This document shows positions 24,512 to 32,341 of a stretch of DNA of 46,329 bases, piece after piece. The DNA lies in contig CANDCW010000014.1 of NCBI GenBank assembly GCA_947383275.1, positions 1 to 46,329 of the forward strand, written 5' to 3'. The notes under the pieces are model-generated. The model did no database searches. It saw only the letters and a program-made list of their open reading frames with translations, and had not been told where the DNA came from. Numbering within the stretch: the stretch's first letter is position 1; every line of letters begins with the position of its first letter. This DNA is from an uncultured Bacillota bacterium (lineage in GTDB: Bacteria; Bacillota; Clostridia; Oscillospirales; Oscillospiraceae). The position numbers and the translations under genes are program-made.

Positions 24512-25681
24512 TTACTGGGGCGCAGAGGGCTTCCCTCCCCCATTTCCTTTGGGCCGACGGCGCCGGCGGCGGCGGTAATCGCCGCCCTCTTCCCGGGCAG
24601 GGCGCTCCTTCTGCTGAGGCCGCTCCTCCCTCGGAGGATGATTCTCTCCTTCCTCCCTGGAACGGCGACGGCGGTTATGCCGCCCAGGCTGAGGCTGCTC
24701 CTCCCGCTCTTCTCCCGGCTGCCGCCGGTCCCGGCTGGGGAATGCCGCCTCAATGGCCGCAGCCAGGGACGCCTCTTCCGTCACCGGGGCTGGGACGTCC
24801 TCCTCCTTGCGGCGCAGCTTGGCCAGCTCCTCCAGGGGAGGCTCCACGTACCCCTCTGGCCGCTTCCCCTTTCCGCTGCGGATCACGCACAGCTCACTGT
24901 TGTGATAGGTCTTAGGGGTTTCAGGGTCGGACTCCAGCCGCACCTGGGCAGTCTGCCGCAGCAGGTTGACGCCGGATACCGTGCCCGCCCCATCAGGCGT
25001 CTCCACAAAGGACTCCTGCTTGGGGGCCTTTTTCACCAGGTCCTCATAGGCCTCCTGCTCATACTTTAAACAGCACATCAGCCGCCCGCAGGTGCCGGAG
25101 ATCTTGGTGGGATTCAGGGACAAATTCTGCGTCTTGGCCATCTTGATGGATACCGGCTGAAATTCCTCCAAAAACTGCGCGCAGCAAAAGGGCTTTCCGC
25201 AGATGCCCAGGCCGCCCAACAGCTTGGCTTCGTCCCGTACGCCGATCTGGCGCAGCTCAATACGGGTTCGAAGGGTCCCAGCCAAATCCTTTACCAGAGC
25301 CCGGAAATCCACCCGGCCCTCAGAGGTAAAGAAAAATATAATTTTACTGCCGTCAAAGTTGTACTCCGCGCTGACCAGCTTCATGTCCAGCCCATGTTCC
25401 CCAATCTTCTGCTGGCAGATACCAAACGCCTGCTTCTCCCGCTCTTTATTTTTCTCCAGCAGCCTGACGTCCTCATCGGTGGCCTTCCGCACCACAGGGC
25501 GCAGGGGGGCGGTAAGCTCAATTTCGTCAATCAAGTTATTCCCGCGGACACACTGGGCAAACTCCGTCCCCCGGGTTGTCTCCACAATCACGCCGTCCCC
25601 CACCTGAAACTGGGCGCCATTAGGATTAAAATAGTATTCCTTTCCGCCATTTTTAAAGCGGATGCTAATAATTTCAACCAT
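24512..25681 (-). CDS. ricT: PSP1-domain protein RicT (YaaT)
   Basis: Subunit of the RicAFT complex, which carries iron-sulfur clusters and stimulates RNase Y processing, sporulation and competence in B. subtilis. 389 aa from the ATG at 25681 (AGGAG upstream). The PSP1 core (residues about 1-275) carries the two cysteine clusters GICGKPFCC and GTCGRLMCC. After about residue 285 there is an unusual low-complexity tail of roughly 100 residues, rich in Arg, Glu and Pro, ending in runs of arginine (YRRRRRRRPKG). The tail is absent from B. subtilis RicT (275 aa) and may bind RNA. It lies in the same cluster as holB, as in Bacillus. Confidence 0.93.
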   Translation of the reverse strand: MVEIISIRFKNGGKEYYFNPNGAQFQVGDGVIVETTRGTEFAQCVRGNNLIDEIELTAPLRPVVRKATDEDVRLLEKNKEREKQAFGICQQKIGEHGLDMKLVSAEYNFDGSKIIFFFTSEGRVDFRALVKDLAGTLRTRIELRQIGVRDEAKLLGGLGICGKPFCCAQFLEEFQPVSIKMAKTQNLSLNPTKISGTCGRLMCCLKYEQEAYEDLVKKAPKQESFVETPDGAGTVSGVNLLRQTAQVRLESDPETPKTYHNSELCVIRSGKGKRPEGYVEPPLEELAKLRRKEEDVPAPVTEEASLAAAIEAAFPSRDRRQPGEEREEQPQPGRHNRRRRSREEGENHPPREERPQQKERPAREEGGDYRRRRRRRPKGNGGGKPSAPQ

Positions 25682-25728
25682 TAACACATTCTCCTATTTT
25701 ATTCTAGTCATGTATCTCCTGCCCTCTG

Positions 25729-26253
25729 TCAGTAGGGTACGTCTCTCTCAACCTCTGCAAGTCTGCGGAACACCTCATTCACATAGGGATAGAATTTTCT
25801 CATGGAATGAGACCCTGGAGATTTGTTTTCCTGAACAACTAACATTTGTTCCCCTTGTACCTTAACATAACCATAACAGCTATCATAAGAATTTAACGGG
25901 AATTGACCAATCGAAAGAATACATCCCATACAAAAACAGCTAATCAACGCCACCGCTGTAACAGGAGCTTGCCATTTTTCTAACTGTTTCCACGCGCTGC
26001 ACAAACGCGCTCCTATGAGGATGCTCACAAAAGGAAGAAAAGCACACGCGTAATCCAACGGCCGCCGTATAGCAAGCCTCCACTCCAGCGCTCCAAGATA
26101 GGGTCCAAAACGGACAAGCAGCACAAGCATTGGAAAAAGGTAAATATAGAAAAGTTTCCTTCGGTGCTTCTCCTCCGCCACAGCCAAAGCCGCACACATT
26201 GAGAAGAACGCACATGCACCTAAAATACCTGGAACGTAACCCATCACATTCAC
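25729..26253 (-). CDS. Hypothetical membrane protein between ricT and holB
   Basis: 174 aa with about four hydrophobic segments (GILGACAFFSMCAALAVA; IYLFPMLVLLVRFG; LDYACAFLPFVSILIGARL; VTAVALISCFCMGCILSIG) and a polar C-terminus. No family recognised. Codon use is clearly less GC-rich than its neighbours, and it interrupts the usual holB-ricT adjacency, so it may be a recent arrival. The start is probably the GTG at 26253 behind AGGGGAG; an in-frame ATG lies 9 bases further in. Confidence 0.65.
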   Translation of the reverse strand: MNVMGYVPGILGACAFFSMCAALAVAEEKHRRKLFYIYLFPMLVLLVRFGPYLGALEWRLAIRRPLDYACAFLPFVSILIGARLCSAWKQLEKWQAPVTAVALISCFCMGCILSIGQFPLNSYDSCYGYVKVQGEQMLVVQENKSPGSHSMRKFYPYVNEVFRRLAEVERDVPY

Positions 26254-26326
26254 TGTTCTCCCCTCTATACAACTGTCTACCGCTGCTATAAAATGATCCT
26301 ACTCCCTACGGCGGTAAACCATCGAT

Positions 26327-27154
26327 TCAATCACGTTCAGGAAAAGGAGTGAATATTCCAGCGCAAAGCCAGCCGGACAGCTGTCCGGCGTTTACATTGA
26401 GCCGTGCCGCGCTTCTCAGCTCCCGAACCAAATCGACCGCGCGGATCAGGCGGCGGCGATCGCCGCCCTGGGCGGCACAGGCAGTAAGTTCAACTTCCAG
26501 CGCGTCAAGCAGGGCGGACAGCTCCTCCCGGTTCCGTTTCCCCGCCAGCTCCATGGACGCTTCAAACAGCTCCAGTTCCTCGGCCCGGCTCAGCGCACCC
26601 GCCAGCTTTTTTGCCAGCTCACTCTGATCTCCGGAGTCCTCCCCCCGCCCCGCCGGGGTCAGCGCCAGTTCTTCACACCTTGACCGCACCGTCTGAAGCA
26701 GGGCCCCATTGTTCCCGGCAATCAGGAGAAACACAGCGTAGCGGGGGCCCTCCTCCAACAGCTTGAGCATGGCGTTCTGAGCAGGGGCATTCATCTTGTC
26801 AGCCCCCTCCAGCAAATAGACCTTCCGCTCCCCCTCGTTAGGACGGATATACGAATCCGCCCGCAGGGTCCGCACCTGATCTACCGTAATCGGTTTACCC
26901 TCCGCCGGCCCGGTGATGATGGACACATCCGGATGCATCCCCTTTTCCACCTTCCGGCAGGGTCCGCACCGCCCGCAGGGTCTCCCGGATTTGGACGTGC
27001 AAAGCATAGCTTTTGCCAGCAAATTCGCCAATATGTGCTTTCCCGAACCTGCCGGCCCGGAAATAATATAGGCATGGGACAGCCCCCGCCCCCGCTCCTG
27101 CTGGGACAGCTGCTCTTTCACTCTTTCGTTGCCCACCAACAGGGAAAGGTTCAC
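26327..27154 (-). CDS. holB: DNA polymerase III delta' subunit
   Basis: Clamp-loader subunit. I prefer the GTG at 27154 because GGGAGG lies 7 bases before it; the ATG at 27160 sits immediately on that site. About 275 aa. AAA+ features are GPAGSGKH (the last P-loop position is His, as expected for a non-hydrolysing delta'), a zinc-binding set of Cys residues (CGRCGPC preceded by an upstream Cys), the sensor-like LLEEGPRYAVFLLIAGN and the SRC motif (RSRCEEL). The cluster ricT-holB-(yaaO-like) matches B. subtilis, except that tmk is missing. Confidence 0.92.
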   Translation of the reverse strand: MNLSLLVGNERVKEQLSQQERGRGLSHAYIISGPAGSGKHILANLLAKAMLCTSKSGRPCGRCGPCRKVEKGMHPDVSIITGPAEGKPITVDQVRTLRADSYIRPNEGERKVYLLEGADKMNAPAQNAMLKLLEEGPRYAVFLLIAGNNGALLQTVRSRCEELALTPAGRGEDSGDQSELAKKLAGALSRAEELELFEASMELAGKRNREELSALLDALEVELTACAAQGGDRRRLIRAVDLVRELRSAARLNVNAGQLSGWLCAGIFTPFPERD

Positions 27155-27241
27155 GGCCATACCTCCCGCTTACCTGATAAAACCAGTTAAAATAGAACGG
27201 AAAAGCAAAACGGAGTTTTGTTCTTTTGGCTGCTTTTCCCC

Positions 27242-28561
27242 TCAAGAAAAAGCAACACGAACCTCCGACAGCATATTATACCCTATTTCCTGCAAATAGG
27301 CCAGTTCTTTTTTTGTAATTTGCTCCCCGGGGGCGATAACGGGCACACCCGGCGGGTAAGGGGCGACCTGCGAGGCGGCAATCTGACCCTCACAATCTTT
27401 CAAAGGGCACAGCCGCCCAGGCTCAAAGAGGGCCTGGCGGGGGGACAACACCCGCTTTGGAATGGGCGGCGCGGGAATGGGCGGACAGTCTCCCATTTGG
27501 CTCCGAAGCTCCTCCAAAAACTGTTCCAGGGCGTCGAACTCCCTATCGCCGTCCTGCGCAGTGCAAATAAAAACCACATGCCCGCCGTCCTCCATCTCAG
27601 GGTATACGCCCTGTTTTTCCAGCGCCTCTGTAAAGGCAGGCCCATCTTTTACCTCGAGGGTAAACCGGCAGGGGTCCAAGGCCAGCACACTGCCGCCGCG
27701 CAGAGATGGAAACCGCTCCCGAAGCCGGGCCACCCGGCGGGCCGTGTGAAGGTAGCGCTCCGCTCCGCCGTCCAGCAGCCACTGTCGGGCCGCGTCCAGA
27801 CTTGCCATCATAGGGTAAGACGGGCTGGAACTGCCATAAACCGAAGACATCTGCCGCACCCGGTCCGGTTCCAACCCGTTGGTAAACAGCAAGGCCGCCT
27901 GTCCCATGGCAGGGAGGGTCTTATGGGCGCTGACCACAACCGCGTCTGCCCCGACATAGGGACGCCCCCCCAGGAAAGGCAAGTGCGCCCCGTGGGCGCC
28001 ATCCACGAAAAGCTTCCCGCCATGGTTGTGGACAATCCGGCCAATCTCCCCAATATCTGACAACACACCGGCATAAGTAGGAGAAGTAATACAAACCGTT
28101 TTGATATTTGGGTTTTGATCCAGCAGATCCTCCACACGCCTTGGCGAAATAGGGCCGAACAAATTTTCTTCGCTCAGCCAGGGGCGCTCCAGCCAGACGG
28201 CTTCCAGATCCAGCAGGGCCAGGGCATTAAAGGCCGACCGGTGGCAGCTGCGGTCAAGCAAAACCATGTCCCCCGGCCGGGCGCACAAAGCCAGCCCGGT
28301 ATGGATGCCCATGGTGGAACCGCCAGTCAGAAACTGACAGTCATCAAAGCGGAAGGCATTCGCCCACAGCCGCTGTGCTTCGTCAAACGGGGCCCCGGCA
28401 GTGTACAAATTGCCGGTAGCGGGCAGCTCGGTCACATCCAGCGGGGCCAGGCTCAATAACTCTGGAATAGGAAAAAATTTTCCCTTATGCCCAGGCATAT
28501 GGTACCGGGCCGGACAGCTTGCGGCGTAGTTTTTCAGCGCGTCATAGAGAGGGGTTGGCAC
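27242..28561 (-). CDS. Orn/Lys/Arg decarboxylase-family PLP enzyme (YaaO-like)
   Basis: 439 aa, fold type I PLP protein of the short Orn/Lys/Arg decarboxylase group found next to holB in Bacillus (YaaO). It starts at a GTG (28561) with AAGGAG upstream. It shows YHMPGHKGK near the N-terminus, the STMGIHTGL phosphate-binding segment, FVDGAHGAHLPFLG (cofactor Asp and His) and the PLP lysine in SAHKTLPAMGQAALL. The substrate (Arg, Lys or Orn) cannot be told from sequence; the C-terminal domain is shorter than in the large biodegradative decarboxylases. Confidence 0.88.
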   Translation of the reverse strand: MPTPLYDALKNYAASCPARYHMPGHKGKFFPIPELLSLAPLDVTELPATGNLYTAGAPFDEAQRLWANAFRFDDCQFLTGGSTMGIHTGLALCARPGDMVLLDRSCHRSAFNALALLDLEAVWLERPWLSEENLFGPISPRRVEDLLDQNPNIKTVCITSPTYAGVLSDIGEIGRIVHNHGGKLFVDGAHGAHLPFLGGRPYVGADAVVVSAHKTLPAMGQAALLFTNGLEPDRVRQMSSVYGSSSPSYPMMASLDAARQWLLDGGAERYLHTARRVARLRERFPSLRGGSVLALDPCRFTLEVKDGPAFTEALEKQGVYPEMEDGGHVVFICTAQDGDREFDALEQFLEELRSQMGDCPPIPAPPIPKRVLSPRQALFEPGRLCPLKDCEGQIAASQVAPYPPGVPVIAPGEQITKKELAYLQEIGYNMLSEVRVAFS

Positions 28562-28580
28562 GCACAGGACTCCTTTCTGT

Positions 28581-28618
28581 AAAGAATGAAAAGGCGGAAG
28601 GGGATCCCTTCCGCCTTT
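28581..28618 (-). terminator. Rho-independent terminator after jag
   Basis: Perfect 13-bp stem AAAGGCGGAAGGG/CCCTTCCGCCTTT with a 3-base loop (28618-28606 with 28602-28590). It is followed on the minus strand by TTCATTCTTT. It ends the rpmH-to-jag operon. Confidence 0.85.
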
Positions 28619-28622
28619 CAGC

Positions 28623-29594
28623 TTATCTCTGATGATGGGGAGCGTATGCCACCACGGTGCGGCGGTTGGGCTCTACGCCGGTGGAATAAGTGGTCACGCC
28701 CTTATAGTCCTGAAGCGCAGTATGAATGACATGGCGCTCATAGGCGTTCATAGGCTCCAAGGTCATGTTCTTCCGGTATTTCACTACCTTACCCGCCACC
28801 TTGACAGCCAGCCGCCGGAGGGACTCCTCTCGCTTGGCCCTATAGCCCTCGGCGTCCACATGGATGCGCACCCGCTTGGACTGGCCCCGGTTGACCGTAT
28901 AGCTGGTCAACTGCTGGATGGCGTCCAGGGTTTCACCCCGGCGGCCAATGATAGCCCCTAAATCCTTACCCTGAAGGACTACCTTATAGTTGCCCTCGCT
29001 GGTAACAAAAATCTCCGGGGCGGCTTCTACTTGAAGGTGCGACATTAAGCCAGTCAGGAAAGCCTTAATCTGGCCGGCTTTTTCATCGTCAGAACCGGCG
29101 GGTTCCAGCACAACGGGATCACGGGGCGCGGGCGTGCTGCCGATAAGCACCTCGTCTCCCTCTTGAAGCCGCTCCGGCCGGCGGGGGCGGCGCTCGGGCC
29201 GGGGCTGACGGCTCCTGGCCATACCCGGCTTGGCGGAGAGAATGGTCTCCTCCGCCGGGACGACGGACTCCGCCACAGGCTTGGGAGCGTCCTTTCCCAC
29301 CGCCGGTTTGATCACCGCCTCCTCCTTCACGGGAGCGGGCCTGACCGCCTTGGGCGCGGGTTTTGGCTCCCCTTTGGGCAAAAGGGGTTCGTCAATTATG
29401 GGACGGGCCACGCCGTCTACCTCGTTATAGCTCACCCGGACCTTGGCCGGGTTGCTGCCAAAGCCCAGAAACCCGGATTTAGCCCGCTCGATTACTTCTA
29501 CGGATACATCGTCACGCTCAAGCTCCAGCTGAAACAGAGCAGCGGCAATGGCGTCCTCCTCGGAGCGCCCGGTGGTCTCAATCCATTTAATCAT
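28623..29594 (-). CDS. jag: RNA-binding protein Jag (KhpB/EloR), KH and R3H domains
   Basis: Cytoplasmic RNA-binding protein linked to cell elongation and YidC in Firmicutes. 323 aa from the ATG at 29594 (AAGGAGG 8 bases upstream; a GTG 3 bases earlier is possible). The Jag_N domain is clear (SEEDAIAAALFQLELERDDVSVEVIERAKSG split across the first 45 residues, ending FLGFGSNPAKV). A Pro/Ala/Lys-rich linker of about 110 residues follows. The KH-II domain carries LGAIIGRRGETLDAIQ. The R3H domain has EESLRRLA and NAYERHVIHTAL. It starts 3 bases after the yidC stop. Confidence 0.95.
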   Translation of the reverse strand: MIKWIETTGRSEEDAIAAALFQLELERDDVSVEVIERAKSGFLGFGSNPAKVRVSYNEVDGVARPIIDEPLLPKGEPKPAPKAVRPAPVKEEAVIKPAVGKDAPKPVAESVVPAEETILSAKPGMARSRQPRPERRPRRPERLQEGDEVLIGSTPAPRDPVVLEPAGSDDEKAGQIKAFLTGLMSHLQVEAAPEIFVTSEGNYKVVLQGKDLGAIIGRRGETLDAIQQLTSYTVNRGQSKRVRIHVDAEGYRAKREESLRRLAVKVAGKVVKYRKNMTLEPMNAYERHVIHTALQDYKGVTTYSTGVEPNRRTVVAYAPHHQR

Positions 29595-29597
29595 CAC

Positions 29598-31043
29598 TCA
29601 GCCCTCCTTATCCTCGTTGTTTTCGTCCACTTCTACTTCAATCTCCTCGACCTCTACTTCAACCTCTTCGGTCTCTGCCGGCGCCTCGACAGGGGCGGGG
29701 GCAGCTTCCACATGTTCAGGCTGCACAGAAATCTCCGGAGCCTGGGCTGCCTCGGGCTCCTCCGATTTTTCCTTCTCGGTCTTTGCTTTTTTCTTTCCCT
29801 TCCTGCCGGCTTCCGCGGCCTCCAGGGCCCGGAAAAGCTGGTTGGGATCGGTATAGGGGGTTACGCCGCCATAGCGGTTGGGGATATAGGCACGGCCCCG
29901 GGCGTAGGCCCGAATACCCTCCCGGCTGTCCTCCCGGTTAACGCCCGCCTGATCGGACTCGGCATCCTTCTTCTGGGGCTTTTTCTTACCCCTGTTTTTC
30001 TTCTCTTCCTCAAGGCGGCGCTGGCGCTCCAGGCGGGCCTCCTCCTTGCGGCGCTTCTCTTCCTCTTTCTCCTCGGCCTCCCGCTTGGCGGCGGCTTCCC
30101 GGGCGGCTTCGTAGTCCTTCTTCAACATCCTGCCGCAGATAATTTCCTGAACCATCATGACAAAATACTGGGCAATCCAGTATACAGACAAGCCGGCCGG
30201 AACAGTAAAACCGATCCACAAAGACATGAGGGGCATCATCCACATCATCATCTTATTGGTCTGGTCCATCTGCTTGTTTTCCGTCTGGTTATTCATTTGA
30301 TTGGTGGCCATGTTCACCTTCATAGACAGGAAGGACACAGCGGTGGAGACTAAAGGCAGGATGAATAGGGCAATAGAACTCGGGGTGATTCCACCCGCCC
30401 AGAACCGCCAAGTAGGAATCTTGGACAGATCGATGCCCAAAAACTGGAAGTTCAGCACAAACAGGTTTTCCGCTCCGGTGGCGGACTGAAGGGAAGCCAG
30501 ATTTTCCGGATTGACCAGGGAGAGCAGGTACAACTGGTTATAGGCCCCGTTCTGGAACAGGCCGGCAATTTTCCCGTCCGCCAGCTGCTGCCGCAGCTTA
30601 TCCATGGCGGCCTGAGTAACCCATCCGCTAGAAACCGCTACCTCGGGCCAGCCCAACTGGGTGGCCAGGGTCTGGATCTGCTCAGCGGACATGCTCATAA
30701 AGTAGGTCAAGGGTTCGCGGATAATGCCGTACAGAGCGATCAGGATAATCATGGGGATGAGGGACCAAACGCAGCCCCCCATAGGGTTGACCTTCTCCTT
30801 CTCATACAGCTTTTGGATTTCAAGGTTATAGCGCTCCCTGTCCTTGCCATACTGCTTTTGAAGCTGCTGCATCTTGCCGGAGAGCATAGTAGTTTGGATC
30901 ATGCTCTTTTTCTGCTTCAACGTAACTGGAAACAGGATCAGCTTGATGACGACGGCAAAGAGGATCAGCGCAATGCCATAGCTGTTGAACAGGTTATAGA
31001 AAAACAGCAGCAGCCAGGCAAAGGGTTGTAAAATGATACCCAC
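29598..31043 (-). CDS. yidC: Membrane protein insertase YidC with long charged C-terminal tail
   Basis: YidC/Oxa1 insertase. 481 aa versus about 260-290 in typical Gram-positive homologues. GTG start at 31043 behind GGAGG. The Oxa1 core spans about residues 10-290: first helix with the hydrophilic-groove residue K34 where Bacillus has Arg, the C1 coiled-coil loop (KMQQLQKQYGKDRERYNLE), and final helices with NQMDQTNKMMMWMMPLMSLWIGFTVPAGLSVYW. After that about 190 residues form a highly charged tail: a basic helical stretch of Lys/Arg/Glu, a motif IRAYARGRAYIPNRYGG, and an acidic Glu/Val end. Unlike B. subtilis SpoIIIJ it lacks an obvious lipobox. It is next to jag, rnpA and yidD. Confidence 0.95.
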   Translation of the reverse strand: MGIILQPFAWLLLFFYNLFNSYGIALILFAVVIKLILFPVTLKQKKSMIQTTMLSGKMQQLQKQYGKDRERYNLEIQKLYEKEKVNPMGGCVWSLIPMIILIALYGIIREPLTYFMSMSAEQIQTLATQLGWPEVAVSSGWVTQAAMDKLRQQLADGKIAGLFQNGAYNQLYLLSLVNPENLASLQSATGAENLFVLNFQFLGIDLSKIPTWRFWAGGITPSSIALFILPLVSTAVSFLSMKVNMATNQMNNQTENKQMDQTNKMMMWMMPLMSLWIGFTVPAGLSVYWIAQYFVMMVQEIICGRMLKKDYEAAREAAAKREAEEKEEEKRRKEEARLERQRRLEEEKKNRGKKKPQKKDAESDQAGVNREDSREGIRAYARGRAYIPNRYGGVTPYTDPNQLFRALEAAEAGRKGKKKAKTEKEKSEEPEAAQAPEISVQPEHVEAAPAPVEAPAETEEVEVEVEEIEVEVDENNEDKEG

Positions 31044-31082
31044 TAAAGTTACCTCCGCATATTTTAAGTTGCGGCAGGGCCA

Positions 31083-31301
31083 TTAAGGCACCGGGTCATA
31101 CTCAATGGACTTCTGCCTGTGGAAAGGCTGGCACCGCGACAGCCTGCGCAGGGCCAGCCACCCCCCCTTTATCGCGCCGTATTTCTCTACCGCCTCCAAG
31201 GCATACTCCGAGCAGGTGGGAATAAAGCGGCAGCAGGGGGGGCGCAGGGGTGAGACAGCGCGCCGGTAGAACCGGATCAAAGACAACAGGATGTGCTTCA
31301 C
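31083..31301 (-). CDS. yidD: Membrane protein insertion efficiency factor YidD
   Basis: 72 aa. It has the family motifs RFYRRAVSPLRPPCCRFIPTCSEYA (with the conserved cysteines), EKYGAIKGGWLALRRLSRC and a final YDPVP. GTG start at 31301 overlaps the rnpA stop by 4 bp (GTGA). It probably helps YidC-dependent insertion at the membrane. Confidence 0.95.
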   Translation of the reverse strand: MKHILLSLIRFYRRAVSPLRPPCCRFIPTCSEYALEAVEKYGAIKGGWLALRRLSRCQPFHRQKSIEYDPVP

Positions 31302-31654
31302 TGGGGTCTGTCCCCTTTCGGCGGGACCAGGCCCAATTTTTTCATCAGCTGTTTGAAGCTGCGCTCCAATTCCGAGTACCGCCCGTAGATCACGCGGGCG
31401 CGGGCTACAATGACAATATCGTAGCCGACGGGCAGCCCGGGCTCGTTGGTGCGGTACAGCTCCCGGATACGGCGGCGGGCCCGATTGCGCTTAACGGCAT
31501 TGCCCAGCTTCACACCGGTGGTAATGCCCAGCCGGCTGACAGGCCGGCCAGTCCTCCGGCAGTAGATGACAAAATAGGGGGAGACAACGCTTTTTCCCTT
31601 GTTGTACAGCCGGCGAAATTCATGATTTTGCTTCAAAGAAACGGTGTGCTCCAT
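31298..31654 (-). CDS. rnpA: Ribonuclease P protein component
   Basis: Protein subunit that helps RNase P RNA process tRNA 5' ends. 118 aa from the ATG at 31654, which has CGGAGG 5 bases upstream. It shows the RNR motif context KLGNAVKRNRARRRIRELYR and the N-terminal VSLKQNHEFRRLYNKGKS. Translationally coupled to yidD. Confidence 0.96.
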   Translation of the reverse strand: MEHTVSLKQNHEFRRLYNKGKSVVSPYFVIYCRRTGRPVSRLGITTGVKLGNAVKRNRARRRIRELYRTNEPGLPVGYDIVIVARARVIYGRYSELERSFKQLMKKLGLVPPKGDRPQ

Positions 31655-31757
31655 GTTTTCCTCCGTATGCACAGCGAGGGCGGAGGAATTGCTCCCACGC
31701 CCCTGATTTGTGCGCTATCTAAACTGTTGGTCCGGTCCACGTTCACTGCCGGGAAAC

Positions 31758-31774
31758 AGGCGGGCAAACCGCCT
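31758..31774 (-). repeat. Small hairpin between rpmH and rnpA
   Basis: Stem AGGCGG/CCGCCT with a 5-base loop followed on the minus strand by GTTTCCC. Possible attenuator or processing site after rpmH. Confidence 0.4.
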
Positions 31775-31782
31775 CACTCCCC

Positions 31783-31917
31783 TCAGTGAGTCAGGCGGGC
31801 GCGGCCCTTGGCGCGGCGGCGGGCCAAGACCTTGCGGCCATTGCGGGTGGCCATACGCTTGCGGAAGCCGTGCTCCTTGGAGCGCTGACGCTTTTTGGGC
31901 TGATAGGTACGAAGCAT
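31783..31917 (-). CDS. rpmH: 50S ribosomal protein L34
   Basis: 44 aa, highly basic: MLRTYQPKKRQRSKEHGFRK at the start, then MATRNGRKVLARRRAKGRAR, ending LTH. This is the full-length L34. The ATG at 31917 has GGAGGTGT upstream. First gene of the rpmH-rnpA-yidD-yidC-jag operon, divergent from dnaA. Confidence 0.98.
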   Translation of the reverse strand: MLRTYQPKKRQRSKEHGFRKRMATRNGRKVLARRRAKGRARLTH

Positions 31918-32062
31918 GGGGGACACCTCCTCAGTTTAGATTTCAAGCCGGCTCTCCCGGCCCAACAACAGCCCGTGCGGGCTGCGGTCTGCGGTTCTCA
32001 GCCGCCCTGACCGGACGGCCCGGATAAGGGCGGACAGCCCCTCTCCAAAAGATACGCCCATT

Positions 32063-32092
32063 ATTATAGCGGATAAAGGCCGACCCTGTCAA
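32063..32092 (-). promoter_or_regulatory. Sigma-A promoter of the rpmH operon
   Basis: Consensus TTGACA (32092-32087), 18-bp spacer, consensus TATAAT (32068-32063). Confidence 0.85.
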
Positions 32093-32226
32093 CCATCTTT
32101 TTTCCTTTCACGGCCGTTTTTTCTCACTTTTTTCCCATTGACCCATATCTTGTACCGTCCTTTCTCTTACATACAAGCCCTGTGAGGTATCAAATATACA
32201 TTATAAATAAAAAATGTGGAAAAACC

Positions 32227-32255
32227 TTGCTGGACGGCCTATTTTTTGGTATAAT
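32227..32255 (+). promoter_or_regulatory. dnaA promoter with extended -10
   Basis: TTGCTG (32227-32232), 17-bp spacer, TATAAT (32250-32255) preceded by TGG, an extended -10. The DnaA-box-like TGTGGAAAA just upstream and AGTGGAAAA just downstream suggest autoregulation. Confidence 0.8.
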
Positions 32256-32341
32256 GTAAAGAGTGGAAAATCACGTAATTTCGTGCCTTCTCCGCCCGAA
32301 AGCGGAGAGGGCGCTTTGAATGAATCAAAAGGAGGAGCGCC

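Larger units (their letters stand above)
31918..32341. other. rpmH-dnaA intergenic region, left part of oriC
   Basis: 424 bases with no gene. It holds the divergent rpmH and dnaA promoters, a T-rich stretch (32098-32140), an AT-rich block (32190-32214), and a DnaA-box-like TGTGGAAAA at 32215-32223. A related AGTGGAAAA lies at 32262-32270. A 6-bp leader hairpin (32290-32307) precedes the dnaA ribosome binding site AAAGGAGG. Confidence 0.7.
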
